A stretch of 64,000 nt of DNA from Aspergillus flavus (Eukaryota > Ascomycota > Eurotiomycetes > Eurotiales > Aspergillaceae): contig NC_092405.1 of assembly GCF_009017415.1 (NCBI RefSeq), positions 1,798,001 through 1,862,000 of the forward strand, given 5' to 3'. Positions 11,610-22,942 of the stretch are shown here, piece after piece. The position numbers and the translations under genes are program-made. The number at the start of each line of letters is the position of its first letter. Positions within the stretch are counted from its first letter, which is position 1. The notes under the pieces are model-generated. The model searched no databases, was not told the DNA's origin, and saw only the letters and a program-made list of their open reading frames with translations.

Positions 11610-12994
11610 ATGGACTGTCAACCGGATTCGCCCTTGAGCATCCCTAACCGGGCTGAAATACATGCCCTCCTAACCCAACACTCTATCAAGCTCGATCCCG
11701 TCAAGGCCAACATGCCCTGGCGTTCATCCATCACCAATGTCCGACAGAATATACACTGGCAGGCTGTCGTAGATGGATACACCAAGATCCTCCAGGCCTT
11801 TGCACAGGATGAAACTGCAAAGCGTACTCCAAGCCCAGATGTGATTACTGTGGCTGATATGGCGATGAAAGAACTCAAACGGGTGGAGAACGGGAGTTCA
11901 CGTTTTGTCACATATATGTATCCTTTTGCGAGTGAGCATCGCATGAGATTGTTGGCGGAAATGCAGTGTCTTTCACTGCTATTTGATGGTATGTTCTGTC
12001 CTCCCAATATGTGATTATGGGGATGGATGAAAGACTTTAGTTAACTGGAATCATAGAATCATGGGAACATCATGAACATGACCATGTAAGGTTTCTACAA
12101 TTAAAATCGGTTCTATTATTCGATACTAAGTTGATAGAATCAAACCTTCTTCCTCTCCCTGATGCCGCCAATTAATAACAAAGACCTTCACCCCAAAACC
12201 CCACTCCAAGAAGCCGTCTGGAAGTCAATTGAGGCAGTCTATGAAGAGGATGAACGCGCTGGTGGTAATGGTGGCACAGGGCTCATCGAGTTCCTAACTA
12301 ATTATATTAAACACCCAACCCCGGCCAAAGAGATGAAAACTTTCACCGACTTTATGGATTATCGCTTCAATGACGGAGGCATGATGTATGTTACCCCCCT
12401 CTCTCTATACATATTATAAAGTCTGTAACCTAGAAAAGGGTATGCTGGAACTCAGCCAAATTCTCAATCGGTTCGAATCTCAGTCTCCAAGAGCCAAAAA
12501 TGGCCCGTATCGTCCGCCTATTCTCAGACCAGATGCTAGAATCTAACGATATCGCCTCGTTTGATAAAGAGAAAAAGCACTGGCTGTCTGGAAATGCTAA
12601 GCAATTCCTGACAACCAACGGGACCGCCATTATCCGAGATCTCTTCTCTTTGAAAAGCGACGAAGCAGCGAAAGCGCTTGCATATGCAAACCAAATGGAA
12701 ACAGAACGCCAAATGGACCGAGAATTAGGGGATTTACTCTCCACGGGCCAATTATCGACCGATGAGTGGCATCTGGTCAATGCGATGCTATACTGTGTTA
12801 CGGGGAATCTTATTTCAGCTGTTACGATGTGTCGGTATGGGGGTGAGGCTGCTAGAATCCCAACTACAAAGAAAAGGCCGGATGCGAATCGATTGAGTGG
12901 AGGTATGTGGCCGATGATCTTGTTGTTTTCGGCTGCGGTTGCTTTGACTTCGCAGTGGTATTCGGGTGCGTTTAAGTCGGTTGGGTTTTGGTGA
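11610..12994 (+). CDS. Stand-alone class I terpene cyclase
   Basis: Cyclises a linear prenyl diphosphate after Mg-dependent ionisation. Exons 11610-11988, 12057-12085, 12138-12389 and 12434-12994 give about 406 residues. The splice at 11988/12057 builds LLFDESWEHHEHD, the acidic metal-binding motif, in the unusual form DExxE. The downstream NSE triad is intact as NDIASFDKE. Then come a helix with AAKALAYANQMETE and the terminal CVTGNLISAVTMCRYGGE, typical of fungal class I cyclases. There is no prenyltransferase domain, unlike chimeric sester- or diterpene synthases, so it depends on a separate synthase, and one sits 4 kb away. The C-terminus carries a hydrophobic tail. Uncertain points: the 44-bp third intron and the true N-terminus, which may extend upstream. 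C20 versus C15 substrate is inferred only from context. Confidence 0.82.
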
Positions 12995-13478
12995 AACTTT
13001 TCTACTGCTGTTTTGCATGATTACAATGACCAATATCACTTTCTTGAATTTTGTAAAACTATTGTCTTTCTCTTATGTCGTGTTCTAGTATCAATCTCTC
13101 CCCTTTATACTCTGATTAACAGGTCTATTATGCAATAAGTAAAGGTTGCAAAATAACCCCAGCCATCAGCCGGAGTGAGATATATCAAAGGTCATTATTC
13201 ATGAGGATAACTAACTCCACTGTCGGAGTCTATCTGTATAATATGAAACGCGTAAGAGTCGACAGCTGCCGTAGCCTGAGTAGGATATACTCTTGTAAGC
13301 TTCGAGACACTAGACATGGTATGACAACTTACACTTTGGGGACATTACGCTCGATGATACTTAATTATCCAAAGAACAAGCCACTTGACTAGAACTCGTA
13401 TTAACCATGACCTCGTCGTTGGTAGTCACCTTAAGCACCATCCCCGAAACTACCACACTCACCCTGACACTCATAGAT
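12995..13478. other. Convergent spacer
   Basis: Shared 3' flank of the cyclase (plus) and the MFS transporter (minus). Nothing else seen. Confidence 0.4.
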
Positions 13479-15184
13479 CTACAGCATATATCGATATGAC
13501 ACATCCAAGTCGCCATCCCCAACCATTGTACTCTCAGGCGAATCAACCGCATCCGACATCAATCGACCCCGCCTACGGTTCTCCATCCAGCACGCAAAAA
13601 AATAGCAAGTGGACCAGAATGCGGCCAGGGTGAAGAAAGAAATGGCCACACTGTACCCGGTATGGTAGTACGGAGCCTCCTTGGCCTTAAAGAGGAACGT
13701 GGACACTATTCCCGCGATCTCCCCGAACCCGAGTTGCAGCGCTGTACCGATCGCGCGCCGTCGGTGGCCTCCTACGTTCATAGTGAACCAGCAGATGGCG
13801 ACCGGCATACCACAGTACGGACCGAAGACCACGAGAAACAGTGCGGCATACTGGACTCGGGGTTTATCGTGGACGGATAGCAGGATTGCGATCCCGGCGA
13901 TTGCGACCAGGAGATTGAAGAGAACGAATAGATAGCGGTGTCGTAGTCGATCGGAGGTAAATGCAATTCCGAGAGATAGGAAAAAGGCCATTGCTAAAGG
14001 AGGAACGGAATGTAGTTGCGTCTGCAGAGTGCTGTAGCCGTAGGATTTGATGATTGTCGGTGAAAAGTATGCGTAACACTAGACGATAGTCAGGATGATA
14101 TCTAAGATCGGCTAAAGGAGCACATACATATGATGGCACCAAGAAAGAAAAGTATATGAGCGCGCCCAAGCAGATCCTGTAGTCCTTGAGAACCTCAACC
14201 ACGTCAATGAAACGTATAGGATCCTCCGCTGACTCGGTCCCATGTTCAATCTCCATTCTCTTCTTCATCCATCGCCGCTCGGCCTCGGTCAGCCACCTGG
14301 CCTGCTCGGGAAAATCCGAGATAAGGAACCAAGCGAGAACAGCAACAAAGCATGTTACGGCTCCCTCAATGATAAAAAGCCAACGCCAGGCTCCATATCC
14401 TCTCATACCCTGCATATATCCTGTGCCGTATGCTATCAGTCCTCCAAATGCGCCCGCAAGCGTCGTTGAGTTGAAAAAATATGTATATCGGCGGAGGGCA
14501 TCTGGACGTCTGTACCACATTCCAATGAGGTAGTAGCCTGGACAGTCAGGTTAGATCACCTGCTTGGTTTCGCATTCAGAATTTACTTACATCCAGGAAA
14601 CATTCCGGATTCTGTCACACCGATGAAGAACCGTGTCACTAGGAGACCACCGTAGCTTTTCACTTTTCGATGAGGCACGTTAGGAATTGTATTGCTTTCC
14701 ATTTAACGAGGAGCAGGAAGCGTACCGAAACCTTGACCAATTGTCAGGATACCGAAACAAAACATACATCCTGCCACTGCCGTCTAGTATTAGCCGCATC
14801 CTTATGCATAACTCTTTGTATGGTGGTATAAACCTGGATTCACAGGTAAGGGACATACACCAGACGTGGGGTTGCAGTTTCTTGAGAACGATGTTTGATG
14901 GGACCTCCAGCAGCACGTATGGCACAAAAAATATCGTCAACGCCGTGTTGAACTGATTCGATTTAGGGTCCATTCCCAAATCCTCTTCAAGTCCAAAAAC
15001 GACTGCATGACCCATGTTAATCCTGTTTGACTCCACGCAGCGTAAGTATTCGTAAGTGTAAAAAGGTAACAACAGGAATGCAGACACAACCAATGTGCTG
15101 CAGTTATTAAACACACCGATCTAAAAAGGCCAGAAAGTACAGTATGCACAGAATTGGCAAAACATGGGCATCGATCTTGAACAT
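13479..15184 (-). CDS. MFS transporter, allantoate-permease (ACS/Dal5) type
   Basis: Proton-coupled transporter of anionic small molecules, plasma membrane. Exons: 15184-15117, 15022-14866, 14783-14726, 14662-14591, 14537-14128, 14078-13479, about 454 residues. Family marks: LDRINMGHAVVFGLEEDLGM after the first helix, LLEVPSNIVLKKL, the RFFIGVTESGMFPGCYYLIGMWYRR loop and WRWLFIIEG. The frame stays open upstream of ATG 15184 to about 15297 with an acidic stretch, so the real start is probably in an unidentified upstream exon. The junction 14866/14783 needs a GTCTGG donor; the expected Trp at that place is kept only by a non-canonical splice, so a one-base defect is possible. Convergent with the cyclase and divergent from the FAD monooxygenase, it may export or import a cluster metabolite. 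Confidence 0.82.
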
Positions 15185-16064
15185 CAATCGCTTCTCGTTG
15201 ATACCCGAGACAGTGTCAGCGAACTCCTCGCTGACACTATTGGAATCAACTGTGACATCACCTTCGGACTCTATGGCGCTGTCAGTGCGTCGGCTGAGTA
15301 ACTAATTGCTTAAAAGAGGTTCATGCCAAAGCAATGCAACCCTCTGTAAGCACATGGGGATGACTTACTCCTATTGTAAACCACCATCGCGCTGGAATGG
15401 GCACGTCCTTCAGGTCCTATAGTATTGATGCTCAATCGAAGGCCGCTGTGCAATAGAAGGTGGCTGTTGGATGTTGAAGAAAGAAAACAAGAAGTAGAAG
15501 GAAATGCTAGGATAGACAGTCGAAATCCCCCGGTCCAAACCGGACAAGACAAATATGTCGGTTTGAGTAGTTTACAATTGCGGCACTGCACGAGAACCAA
15601 ATCGCCAGACAAGAAGAGACAAGAGAATTTTACGGCCTCAGCATTGCTAGCAATACTCCACTCCGTATGTTCAACTCAAGCAACGGAATTCCCAACAAAG
15701 TGCTCTCTTTTCTCGTGTTACAAAGGCTAAGCCCCTTGCTCAATGTTATTATAATCATTCCGGCCTAAGTCTAACTCTCTCCGGTGCAACCGCGGGCCAC
15801 AGTTAATGAGACTATATTAACACTAAATTAATGTCACAATACAGCAGTAGTAGGTGGATCCGTATGGATCCCAAGTTAGTGTGCAGTAGTTGTGTCAAGA
15901 TCAACAAGGGTTCGACATAACGGTGGGGTTAAAGTTTAACAATAATTTATACGAGGGGCAACAAATCAAGGGATTTCCATTAACACTGTGAAGGTTCCAT
16001 CTCTTTCCTCGAGTTCAATACGTTTTATCAGCTTAAAAAGAAGAGCAATACATACACCCTCAAT
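15185..16064. promoter_or_regulatory. Divergent promoter region, MFS / FAD monooxygenase
   Basis: Contains the undefined 5' end of the transporter and the promoter of the monooxygenase. The perfect palindrome listed separately is the only strong motif seen. Confidence 0.4.
15530..15543. promoter_or_regulatory. CCG-N8-CGG inverted repeat, candidate Zn2Cys6 site
   Basis: CCGGTCCAAACCGG contains inverted CGG half-sites 8 bases apart, the form bound by many fungal binuclear zinc factors. It sits between divergent transporter and monooxygenase genes. Assignment to any factor is inference. Confidence 0.35.
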
Positions 16065-17701
16065 ATGAGCCAGCCAATCTATGAGAGCACATCAGCGGTC
16101 AAGCTGAGTATTGCAATTGTGGGTGCTGGTATTGGCGGTTTGTCAGCTGCCATTGCTTTGGCTCGAGATGGACACCATGTCACGGTTTATGAGTCTACGC
16201 CAGAGTTGTCGGAGGTAAGATTTCCCTGAATTAGAAGCAAATCCTTAGGAAAGCGATTGATCATGCATAGATTGGCGCTGGTGTGCAAATGTCACCGAAT
16301 GGTGTTCGCTACTGGCTCAACTGGGGCATCAATGAAGACCTGTGGCAAAAGTCTTCTCTACCCTCCGAATTGAACATGAGACGATGGAGGGATGGAGGGT
16401 TTATTGCTCGGACTGAATTAAATCCGGATTTTGAGAATAGGTTCGGCGCGCCATACCTAGTGATCCACCGGGCTGAGCTGCACAGTGTGCTTTGCCAGCA
16501 CGCGCTCAAACAGGGCGTTGATGTCAGAACTTCCAGTCGCGCTGTTGATTACGACATGGATGCGCCAACAATTACTTTGGCAACGGGCGAAATCGTACGT
16601 CCCGACCTCGTAGTTGCAGTTGATGGTACGTGACGATCACAAAGCAGACCCATACATCAGCTGATATGATAGAAAGGTATCAATTCGTTTGCGAGGACGA
16701 AGTTACTGGGATCTACCGAAAAAGGAGGACCTCGTAAGACAGGGGTTGCCGCATATCGACTTATAGTCGAGGTCTCCGATCTCCTGGCGGATGCAGAGAC
16801 AGCATGGATTGTCTCTAATCCGAACCTCAACCTCTGGTATTTGTTCTGATCAGATTCCAGCATCAAAATAACGTTTCATTTCACTCACAGTTATCAGGCT
16901 AGGTAATAACTGCTCCGCCATGGCCTACATGATATCCAATGGCACACGCTTGAACCTGGTACTCTCGCACCCCGATGCGAGTGACACTTCCAACATGTCC
17001 CAGGAAGAATTAACCCAAGAGATGTTGTCTTATTTCCATGATTGGGACCCGATGTATGACTATCTAATACTCGAGAAGCAACATTTGGACCAATAGTGTT
17101 TGACTAACACAGTAGGCTCTAGGCTGATGAAGATTGTACAAAAGAAGAAATCAATTCATAACTGGCCCCTGTTTGAGGTAGAGCCCCTCGATAAATGGGT
17201 CTCTGACTCCGGAAAATTCATCCTCATCGGCGATGCGGCTCATGCCATGGTGCCATACTTATCAATGGGTACGCTACGCTTCATTTCGTTGATGTGCTAT
17301 CATGGTGGGAGTATTTATTGATCATCTCATTCATTCCAGGTGTCACTATGGCAGTCGAGGATGCAGCTACGTTAAGTAAAGCTCTAGCTTATGTGACTGA
17401 CAAGCGTGATCTTCGACTGGTGCTCCAGTTAGTCGAAAAGTTACGTATCCGCCGGGCGAAACAAGTCCAGCAGGCGAGCCTTGCTAACGGAAGAGTGCTT
17501 CATCTTTGCGATGGCCCAGAACAAGAAGCCAGAGACAATGCAATGCGGCCTTCGGTGGAAGGAATACCGCTTGAGAAAAGCCCCTACGGCATGACCGACC
17601 CACAAACACAAGCCTGGTGCTATGGACACGATGTGCAGCGGGATTTTGAGGAAGCCTGGGAGAGGATCGTTAGCGATCGTCGTGTTGACGCGTCACTCTG
17701 A
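16065..17701 (+). CDS. FAD-dependent monooxygenase, salicylate-hydroxylase type (6 exons)
   Basis: Group A flavoprotein hydroxylase or epoxidase using NAD(P)H and oxygen. Exons 16065-16214, 16271-16625, 16677-16836, 16898-17053, 17123-17268 and 17340-17701 close in phase to 442 residues. The FAD Rossmann motif is IAIVGAGIGGLSAAIALAR near residue 15. The DG motif is seen in DLVVAVDG and the second FAD motif in FILIGDAAHAMVPY followed by AVEDAATLSKAL. No signal peptide is seen, so it is probably cytosolic. It belongs by position to the terpenoid locus. FAD monooxygenases of this type may epoxidise or hydroxylate pathway intermediates, but a role in aromatic catabolism with the neighbouring ACS transporter is an equally fair reading. 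Confidence 0.9.
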
Positions 17702-18699
17702 ACTTACAAGCTGAAACCGTCTCGATTTTGTTCTATCATCAGGGTCTGGTAAATTAATTTATTTTTAATCGGCGAGGACCAGGGCTCACTATTGAGGTAT
17801 TGTTAAGATATGGTACATTATTGGTCCAGCTGTTACGATGGATGTACCCACCCATGGCTCTAGCTTGGTAGTAGATTCCCCCGTAAGGTTCGAGGGTCAG
17901 GATATCTGTGATGTACGCACATGGTTTCCTTTTAGTGCCATGCTGTGGATGCCAGTATGGTTACATTACCTACAGGAAGACTCCCTCATAAGGTTGGCCA
18001 GCCCACACATAGGGCGACAGACCCTTCTCGCCTCATGATAGTTTTTCTTCGGAAATGTAAGTGTGGTGCCATTCTGGAGAATCCACAACTGGAACCTGTA
18101 GTCAACAGTAAAATTTTTAACCGCGCAGGGACGAATGTAACGTTTCACAGGGTTCGCTAGCCACCGAGAAGCTTAGCGTGTGAGGGTTATCAATCCTTCG
18201 GCGTGACCCACCTCGTAAGCCTTGAGATGGTGGGGATGCCTCGGAGTAACCAGAACCCAATCATGCATTTATCTTAAAGCCCTAGTACATTAATATAACT
18301 TTCGTTTTTGCGAGACACGCAGATGCCATCTTTCCAGCCGCAATATGCAGGAAGGTACCATAGCTTACACGTCGACAACTCGCAAGATCCTGGTCACTAG
18401 TTAATTTATTCGGGCCAAATCGGCATGGCCCAATACTCCAGAATCATATCCAATCTCGTGATTCTTAGTCAATAGGTAAGTTTTCTGCTATAGTACTGTA
18501 GAGTTAGCATTGCAAAACATGGCGAGGACAACATTGACCCCTGATCTTTTTTTCCTTGTTTGTTGGTCAATCTTGCTGTATCCTTCTATCTCCAGCCTCC
18601 ATTTTTCCTTTGTACCTCTTTTATTCTTCAAGATTATCGGAGAACTTTAAGAGCATCCAATCATTTACATGAAGGATCCTGTGGGCAACCTAAGCAGAC
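17702..18699. other. Intergenic region
   Basis: No coding frame of substance. A stretch near 18170-18245 has GC-rich short repeats around ACCTCGT and GGTGGGGATGC. Otherwise it holds the promoter of the SAT4-type gene. Confidence 0.4.
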
Positions 18700-20174
18700 A
18701 TGCAGGATGTCGCATCGTACAGCTATCGCAATTCTCTGAGGCCGTGGAACGTGGTATGTCAATCAACATGCCTTGCTGCGAGTGCTCTAGTGATGGCGAT
18801 GAGAATTTATACGAAGTTCTTCTTAAGGCGATCTGCAAGCTGGGAAGATTGTATGTGCCGAATATTTGGGGAGGAAACAGCGAGCTAACCAAGAGTTGTG
18901 AAAGATACTTGCCTAATTGCTTCAGTGAGTGATTCCGATTGTATAGTTGTATTATTATAACAGAAAATAATAAAAGGCGGAAAGAAATGAGAAAGAAAAC
19001 AGACGAGGCTAACAGTTCGGTGAATAGGTTGGGTTTATAGGATATGCTACCATTTCGTTGGAAGCCGATAAAGTAGGCAGTGGCATCCATGAAACAGAAG
19101 TTGCCAAAGAGGACCTTGTGCAATATGCAAAGGTAGGACGATTCTACCTTAGAAGTCGTATTTTGCCGTGCAGGTGTTAACCGGTCGTACGGACCAGCTC
19201 GCCAACGCGTCGCAGATCATGTACGGCCCCCTGATATTCATCACCAAGCTGTCCATTCTATTGCTTTACCTCCGCGTTTTTGCTCCAGCCAAAAGAAGTT
19301 GGATGTACATCTTCATCCACGGCCTTCTCTGGTTCAACGCCGCATTCTACCTAGCGGACACCCTTCTCGAGATCTTCGCGTGCGTACCTCGCGAGAAAAT
19401 CTGGCACCCTGACGTTCATGGACATTGCGTAAATGTGAACGTGATGATCCTGGCGACCGCTATCCTGAACACCATTTCGGATTTCTCGCTATTGATCCTA
19501 CCCATATTCTCTGTCTGGCGTCTTCATATGCGAAATACTCAGAAATTAGGTATTTCGGCCATTTTCGCTGCTGGCCTCTTGTAAGTATCCGGATGATATG
19601 TCATGGCTTCAGAAGCTTGATACTGACAAGAGCGTTGACCAAATACTAGTGCGTGTTTCTCAAGTGCTATGCGGATTAGTATCAGTGTCCAAAAGAACAA
19701 CACATCTGATAGGGCATATGACTGGTTCCCAGAGTTTCTCTGGACGTAAGCTTTCCGTTTCCTTCCAGTCAAAGACAGAGTTTATTGACGGTGATGATCT
19801 TCTCCAGGTCTGCCGAGATTAGTGCCGGTATAATTGCTAGCTCTTTGCCCGCAGTGCCATCTTTCTTCCGCCATATCAGAGGAAAGGCCTCCACAGCCAT
19901 TAGTAGCGAGCTCCAAAGCACGAGGAGATCAAACCGATACAATTTGTCCAAAAGACAAAGATGGAGTTCCAATGGGGCATCAGGGTGGAGAAATGGACCC
20001 ATTGAGAGCTTATCACAGATGGAAGATAATGAGCTGGATGAAATACATGAATGGCGATGTCGTGGCTCACGACTGGTGGACCATGGGGCGACTTCAATTG
20101 CTGACAGCCGTACAAGCCAGAAAGGTATCTTGAAAACTGTAGAGATAGACGTCGAAGAGACAGAGATTCGTTGA
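18700..20174 (+). CDS. SAT4-type (rhodopsin-domain) integral membrane protein
   Basis: Fungal seven-helix family with a DUF3328-unrelated, PTH11-like layout; molecular function is mostly unknown, sensing being a common suggestion. Exons 18700-18850, 18905-18924, 19028-19132, 19174-19580, 19650-19745 and 19808-20174 close in phase to 381 residues. Family marks: SWEDYTCLIAS after the first helix, QIMYGPLIFITKLSILLLYLRVF, a Cys-rich loop, ILNTISDFSLLILPI and SAEISAGIIASSLPA before a hydrophilic 100-residue tail. The 20-base second exon is supported by phase and restores the conserved W-D-D/E-Y region. An incomplete relative lies at 22943-24353. It starts 1 kb after the FAD monooxygenase, so a cluster role cannot be excluded. 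Confidence 0.85.
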
Positions 20175-20626
20175 AATAGATACGTGTTTACTAAACCTAA
20201 TTGGACCGTGTCGGCAAGAACCTTATAATAATGCCTTCTGGCCTAGAAAGGCATTTGTAGCCGGCAGTCTGTGTAACAGTTTCCTTCGGTCAAACCCACC
20301 TTGCCAAGAATGCCTCGTGCGAGTCATGCAAAACCCAAGTTCCAGACCTGGTTCCGATCAAGTCACTTGAAAGCATCATCCACAGTTGGGAGATACAACC
20401 TCATCTGCGGCTTAGGGGGCAAGTGGACCATTCGACAAAATGCCTCCAGAGGAAATAGCTGCCTTGACTGACCAAATGTTCTATCAGACAATAACCCCAA
20501 ATTCCAATAATCCACGTTTTGAAACTGTACAGCAATTGTGCAGTGAATACCATCAACACAGCCTATCCCAGATCTAAGTAAAGACCATATCAGGCACAAA
20601 CTGAATCTAGGCCAAGCTTTTGGCTT
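20175..20626. other. Convergent spacer
   Basis: 3' flanks of the SAT4-type gene and the SDR gene. A minus-strand frame (20363-20599) is not supported by anything else. Confidence 0.4.
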
Positions 20627-21629
20627 TCACGAGCTTTTAGGCTTATCACCTTCGCGACTTTCCAGAAGGCTAAGCTTGAACCTTCGGTAAAAGAACCAAT
20701 TCTACAAAAACATTGGTCAAAATTCAAGAACCAGTTTCAGCCATCATGAGAGTCGGACTTACAAATAGCCGCAGTGGTAAAATGGTAACGAGTAATCGAA
20801 GAGTGCGCGCGTGAACGCCTTCCCATATTTCAGCACTGACCTGTGGCTTCACCAGCTTCGCAACCACGGATCTCGCATAAGCATCTGCCGGCATGCCATT
20901 TGCGTTGCCTTCGTACTTGATCTCCTCGATGGTCTTCTTGAGTGGGAGATAGAGGGACGTCTCGGGAGCATGCATTCCATGGTGTAGAATGTTACTCTGC
21001 ACGAAGCCGGTGACAAGCTCAATGACCTCTATTCCAAAAGGCTTGACCTCCTAGAATGCAGGTCAATTACAGGAATATGGGATGGGACAAAGTGACAATG
21101 AGGCATGGGGGCAGGAGGGCAGGCTTACCAAGCGGAGTGTCTTGGAATACTGACTGAGGGCCGCCTTGGAGGCATTATAAGGCGCCTGCCAGACCATGGG
21201 CACGTTCCTTGTCACGCTTCCAAGCTGCACAATACGTCCGCGAGGTGAGTTGCGGAGAAGCGGAATGAAGATCTGGCAAAGGCGCATGACAGCAAAGAGA
21301 TTGACTTGAAACACTTTCTCAACCTCTTCGATCTCAAGGTCCATTGCGGTGGATGCGTAATGCGTTCCTGCATTGTTGACCAGGAAATCTAACCGGCCAT
21401 CGGTGCGCTCGGATACCGCATCCTTCAGCTTGGCAATACTCTCTGGACTGCTAAGCTCCAGTTCAAAAGCTTCGATATTCTCGTGCTCGCTTGTTAGCTC
21501 CTTGAGGTATTCGACACGTCGGGCGGTCGCAAGAACGGTGACTCCTTGGGCTGCGAACGCTACTGCGAGCGCTTTTCCAATACCACTGCTACAGCCGGTT
21601 ATGAGAGCGAAAGAAGTTGTTTGCGCCAT
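20627..21629 (-). CDS. Short-chain dehydrogenase, Ayr1-like (3 exons)
   Basis: NAD(P)-dependent oxidoreductase, resembling 1-acyldihydroxyacetone-phosphate reductases of lipid metabolism. Exons 21629-21129, 21050-20763 and 20701-20627 give 287 residues in phase. The cofactor loop is TGCSSGIG, the structural motif LVNNAG and the catalytic pair YNASK, with the catalytic Ser in QLGSV. The start is taken at MAQTTSFALITG; an in-frame ATG 12 bases upstream is less likely. The C-terminus has a hydrophobic piece (LLVTILPLRLF) that fits a lipid-droplet or ER association. Position between two SAT4-type genes gives no pathway clue; it might also act on terpenoid alcohols. Confidence 0.88.
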
Positions 21630-22942
21630 CAGTGCGATCAAATCTCAAACAGGCTATTGAGTAGTATAGTACAATGTTGTAATGGCCGTTGTTGAGCTGG
21701 AATGTGTTGAAATGAGCAAGTTGTGTTAAATACAAATGCAATGTTGTGCCGGTCGTCCAGAAAAAGGTGAGCGATCACATGACTAGTATGATTGTTGAAA
21801 GAAACCAGGGACCACACGGTGATTGGCTGTAGAATGTCATAGTATAGCGTAGTATAGCGTGGTCCACCGTAATCAACGTCGGCCCTCATGGCTACAGGCG
21901 AGTGAGACACCACATTTGGGATTACGTTAGCCGTTGGGGGCCAGTTGACTAAGACGGCGTGTTTGTACTGTCTCTCCTATGTTACAAATAATGCGTATGG
22001 GGTTCTAACTTTTCCCTTTTTCTGACAGGAACAACAAAGGATCAGCAAGCTTAACTGAGTACTCCGTAAGTGGAAGTCCCGTGCTGAGCGGGTTCTTCCG
22101 GCCCGAACGGGCAATTCCGAACCGAACCGGGGTGGAGACCCTTGTTGGCTATATAACCTGTTCGTTATAATAACCTAGCTTTCCTACAGACAGATCCCAC
22201 TGTGGCGGGGTAATATTAAATTACTATGTACTTAATAGTCGAATTGAAGTTGGTACCATTTAAAAGTCGGCGTTACATGAACACAGACGGCTTATGCTTA
22301 TTACTTAACCGAGCTAATTATACAACTTCATTCGCAAACACACTGCAAAGACATGAAGTTGGGGCTAGTTTTACAGAGACTTTGCTTGCGCCAGCCTTCT
22401 TCTAAACTGGGCGAGACATGCATCATCTTTGCTGAGAGTTGGTAGGCTTGACAAGGAGGTTGTGAACTTAGTCATGTCGCTCACGGCCCCAAGTATGAAG
22501 GGTCTTCCCTGGGTGGGCGCAACGTGTGTTTTCTTTTTCTATCTTTGACCAATGAACGAGAGACCCGGCTGATGGGATTCCCTGCCTTGAAATCGAGCCG
22601 AATAACTAGCGCTTACATACTTCCACGAGAGAGGGGATAAGATCTCGCTAAACCCGGCAATGTCATGTTCCTCAAGGCATTTTAGTGCCTGGGGGTGGCA
22701 GACAGCGGGTTGTAAGATCTAATGTAAGCCCCGTAAGTCCCAGTTCCCTGCTTGAAGAGTGTTGTAAGCTCCCGAAGAAGGATAGGGAAAGGAAAGCCTA
22801 CGTGAAGCATGAAGTGAGTAGTACTGCGGGAGAAGTTCCTGACAACGGACTAATGTCTCTTTCACATATAAGTCCTCTTGATGGTCTCGTTGGAGGCTTG
22901 TTCCGGTCACACTAAGACTTTCCTTTTCTTCTCACTAGCAAT
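21630..22942. other. Intergenic region, divergent promoters
   Basis: 1.3 kb between the SDR gene (minus) and the decayed SAT4 copy (plus). Around 22075-22135 it is GC-rich with CGG/CCG half-sites. No gene is seen; a frame at 22685-22915 has no support. Confidence 0.4.
22117..22130. promoter_or_regulatory. CCG-N8-CGG element
   Basis: CCGAACCGAACCGG has the same half-site spacing as the motif at 15530-15543. The intervening bases differ, so a shared regulator is only a possibility. Confidence 0.25.

Noticed and set aside
10430..18245. Similar short GC-rich phrases near 10430 and 18200 (ACCTCGT, GGTGGGG, GATGC), perhaps copies of a repeat
   Set aside because: The shared words are too short and spaced differently; no ends or target duplications found.
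20363..20599. Minus-strand frame with GCVDGIH, faintly like a DDE transposase
   Set aside because: Only one weak motif, no terminal repeats and no further transposase parts nearby.
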